Below, in pieces: positions 5,444 through 6,438 of a stretch of DNA of 6,438 bases (its first letter is position 1; each line of letters starts with the position of its first letter). Source of the DNA: Clostridia bacterium (lineage in GTDB: Bacteria; Bacillota; Clostridia; Oscillospirales; Acutalibacteraceae); assembly GCA_900769775.1 (NCBI GenBank), contig CAAGHT010000115.1, positions 1 to 6,438 of the forward strand. Direction: 5' to 3'. A model generated the notes under the pieces. The model worked only from the letters and a program-made list of their open reading frames with translations. It ran no database searches and was not told the origin of the DNA. Made by a program: the position numbers and the translations under genes.

Positions 5444-6438
5444 ATGAATATAGCTAAAAGATTAATGGCTCTCTGTATGGTTGTTGCGCTCTGCTTCAGT
5501 CTTCTTGTCGCTTGTGGCAAAAAGGATGCTGTCGGAGCCTCAAGTACAGAACAGACCATTTATATTGAGGGCACTACAAAGTCTCAGATTGACCTTTTCG
5601 GTGATCTCGAAGGAACCAAGCTCCGCATAGCCGACGATAACCACATCGGTACTTGGGAGGAGATTTTCTACGAGCAGTTCGCAGATATAACTGGTATGGA
5701 AATAGAAATCGAGCCTATGGGCTCCAATGAGCTTGCTACCAAGATCGCACAGGCAGTTGCCTCCGGCGATAAGAGAAATTATTTTGACGTAGGTATTTGT
5801 GCAAACTCTACTCTCCTCAATATCGTTTACTCTAATCTTGCAACACCTATGGATCCATATGTTTATTATGATGATCCTGTTTGGAAGTATGATCCGGTTA
5901 CCGATTTTAATGGCCTTGACCTATATAAGTTTGATGGCCATTATTGGGGCGCTCCCTCAAATGGCTTCCATGAGAATTTCATTTTCTACAACAAGACCCT
6001 ATTTCAGGAATTAGGAGCTCCGGATCCTTACGAGGAGTATTATCTTAATGATAATTGGACTTTTGAGACCTTTATGGATACCTGTGACGCAGTTACCAAA
6101 AAGGATGCTGATGGTAATGTAGAGATAGCTGCATGGGCAACTTGGGACTATTTCACATTTGCTGCTGCGGCAGGAAATAATATGATTGACCAGAACGAAG
6201 CAGGCGAGTGGGAAGTAGTTTTCGATCAGCCTGAAGGTATGGCTGGACTCAACATTCTTTACGAAAGCTTCAAAAACGGCTGGGCGCTTAAAGGTTCCTC
6301 TGGTTTCACTGAGTTCGTAAACAGAAAGGTTGCAATGATTATTGGCAAACCCTCATCTGCTATGGGTGCTACAAAGGCTTACACTAGAATGAGTGATGAG
6401 ATTGGCCTTATTCCTTTCCCAAAGATGAATGCTGAGCA
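5444..6438 (+). CDS. Extracellular sugar-binding lipoprotein of an ABC importer (CUT1-like), 3' end missing
   Basis: The frame is open for 331 codons plus two bases to the window end. The signal sequence ends in the lipobox L21-V22-A23-C24, so the protein is lipid-anchored on the outer face of the membrane. Family 1 solute-binding features follow: LRIADDNHIGTWEEIFYEQFA (residues near 60-80), a strand with EIEIEPMGS, YFDVGICANS (about 112-121), YWGAPSNGFHENFIFYNKTLFQELG with its hinge-crossing FYNK, and NWTFETFMDTC. Members are usually about 420-560 residues, so a quarter or more is missing. It would bind a sugar or oligosaccharide and deliver it to permease subunits, expected downstream. With only 78 bases after the surface-protein gene and no evident promoter of its own, it is probably co-transcribed with it. 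The substrate cannot be read from the sequence. Confidence 0.9.
   Translation, partial: MNIAKRLMALCMVVALCFSLLVACGKKDAVGASSTEQTIYIEGTTKSQIDLFGDLEGTKLRIADDNHIGTWEEIFYEQFADITGMEIEIEPMGSNELATKIAQAVASGDKRNYFDVGICANSTLLNIVYSNLATPMDPYVYYDDPVWKYDPVTDFNGLDLYKFDGHYWGAPSNGFHENFIFYNKTLFQELGAPDPYEEYYLNDNWTFETFMDTCDAVTKKDADGNVEIAAWATWDYFTFAAAAGNNMIDQNEAGEWEVVFDQPEGMAGLNILYESFKNGWALKGSSGFTEFVNRKVAMIIGKPSSAMGATKAYTRMSDEIGLIPFPKMNAE

Noticed and set aside
5799..6014. A 71-codon plus-strand frame inside the lipoprotein gene.
   Set aside because: It is out of frame within a clear solute-binding protein and lacks any independent signal.

Overview
The window reads as a piece of a Clostridia-type (Bacillota) chromosome, probably a gut anaerobe of the Oscillospiraceae/Lachnospiraceae kind. 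The evidence is strong AAAGGAG-type ribosome sites, AT-rich spacers around coding sequence of moderate GC, a Gram-positive signal peptide, a lipobox, and Gly/Ser/Asp-rich surface-protein linkers. The assignment is by style only; no marker gene is present. All four genes lie on the + strand. I see no RNA gene, CRISPR array, insertion sequence or phage gene.

Positions 1-1421 hold the end of a glycan-assembly operon: the 3' two thirds of a DegT/DnrJ/EryC1/StrS sugar aminotransferase, overlapping by ATGA a small phosphoglycosyl transferase (PglC/WcaJ-like). Together they suggest synthesis of an amino sugar and its transfer as sugar-phosphate to a polyprenyl carrier. The operon closes at a clear intrinsic terminator (1457-1483).

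The 296-base spacer (1422-1717) is dense with possible control signals. It holds a 22-bp near-palindrome with related half-sites, three A-tracts exactly 10 bp apart, and a near-consensus sigma-A promoter. A perfect 9-bp inverted repeat fills the promoter's spacer and overlaps its -10 box, and a short hairpin sits at the predicted mRNA 5' end.

Positions 1718-5365 encode a 1215-residue secreted, membrane-anchored surface protein with no family I can name. Its layout is signal peptide, two copies of module A, two copies of module B, a fibronectin III-like domain, one membrane helix and a KKRKA tail. Gly/Ser linkers encoded by short tandem DNA repeats lie before and after the second B module. A and B appear to be divergent versions of one all-beta module.

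After 78 bases containing a perfect 10-bp stem-loop without a proper U-tract, position 5444 starts a lipoprotein sugar-binding protein of an ABC importer (CUT1-like), cut by the window end. The simplest reading of the right half is a surface glycan capture and uptake locus. The four-module protein would extend through the wall and bind polymer or oligosaccharide, and the lipoprotein would hand substrate to a permease encoded beyond the window. The surface protein's ligand and fold are inferred, and it is the most novel item here.
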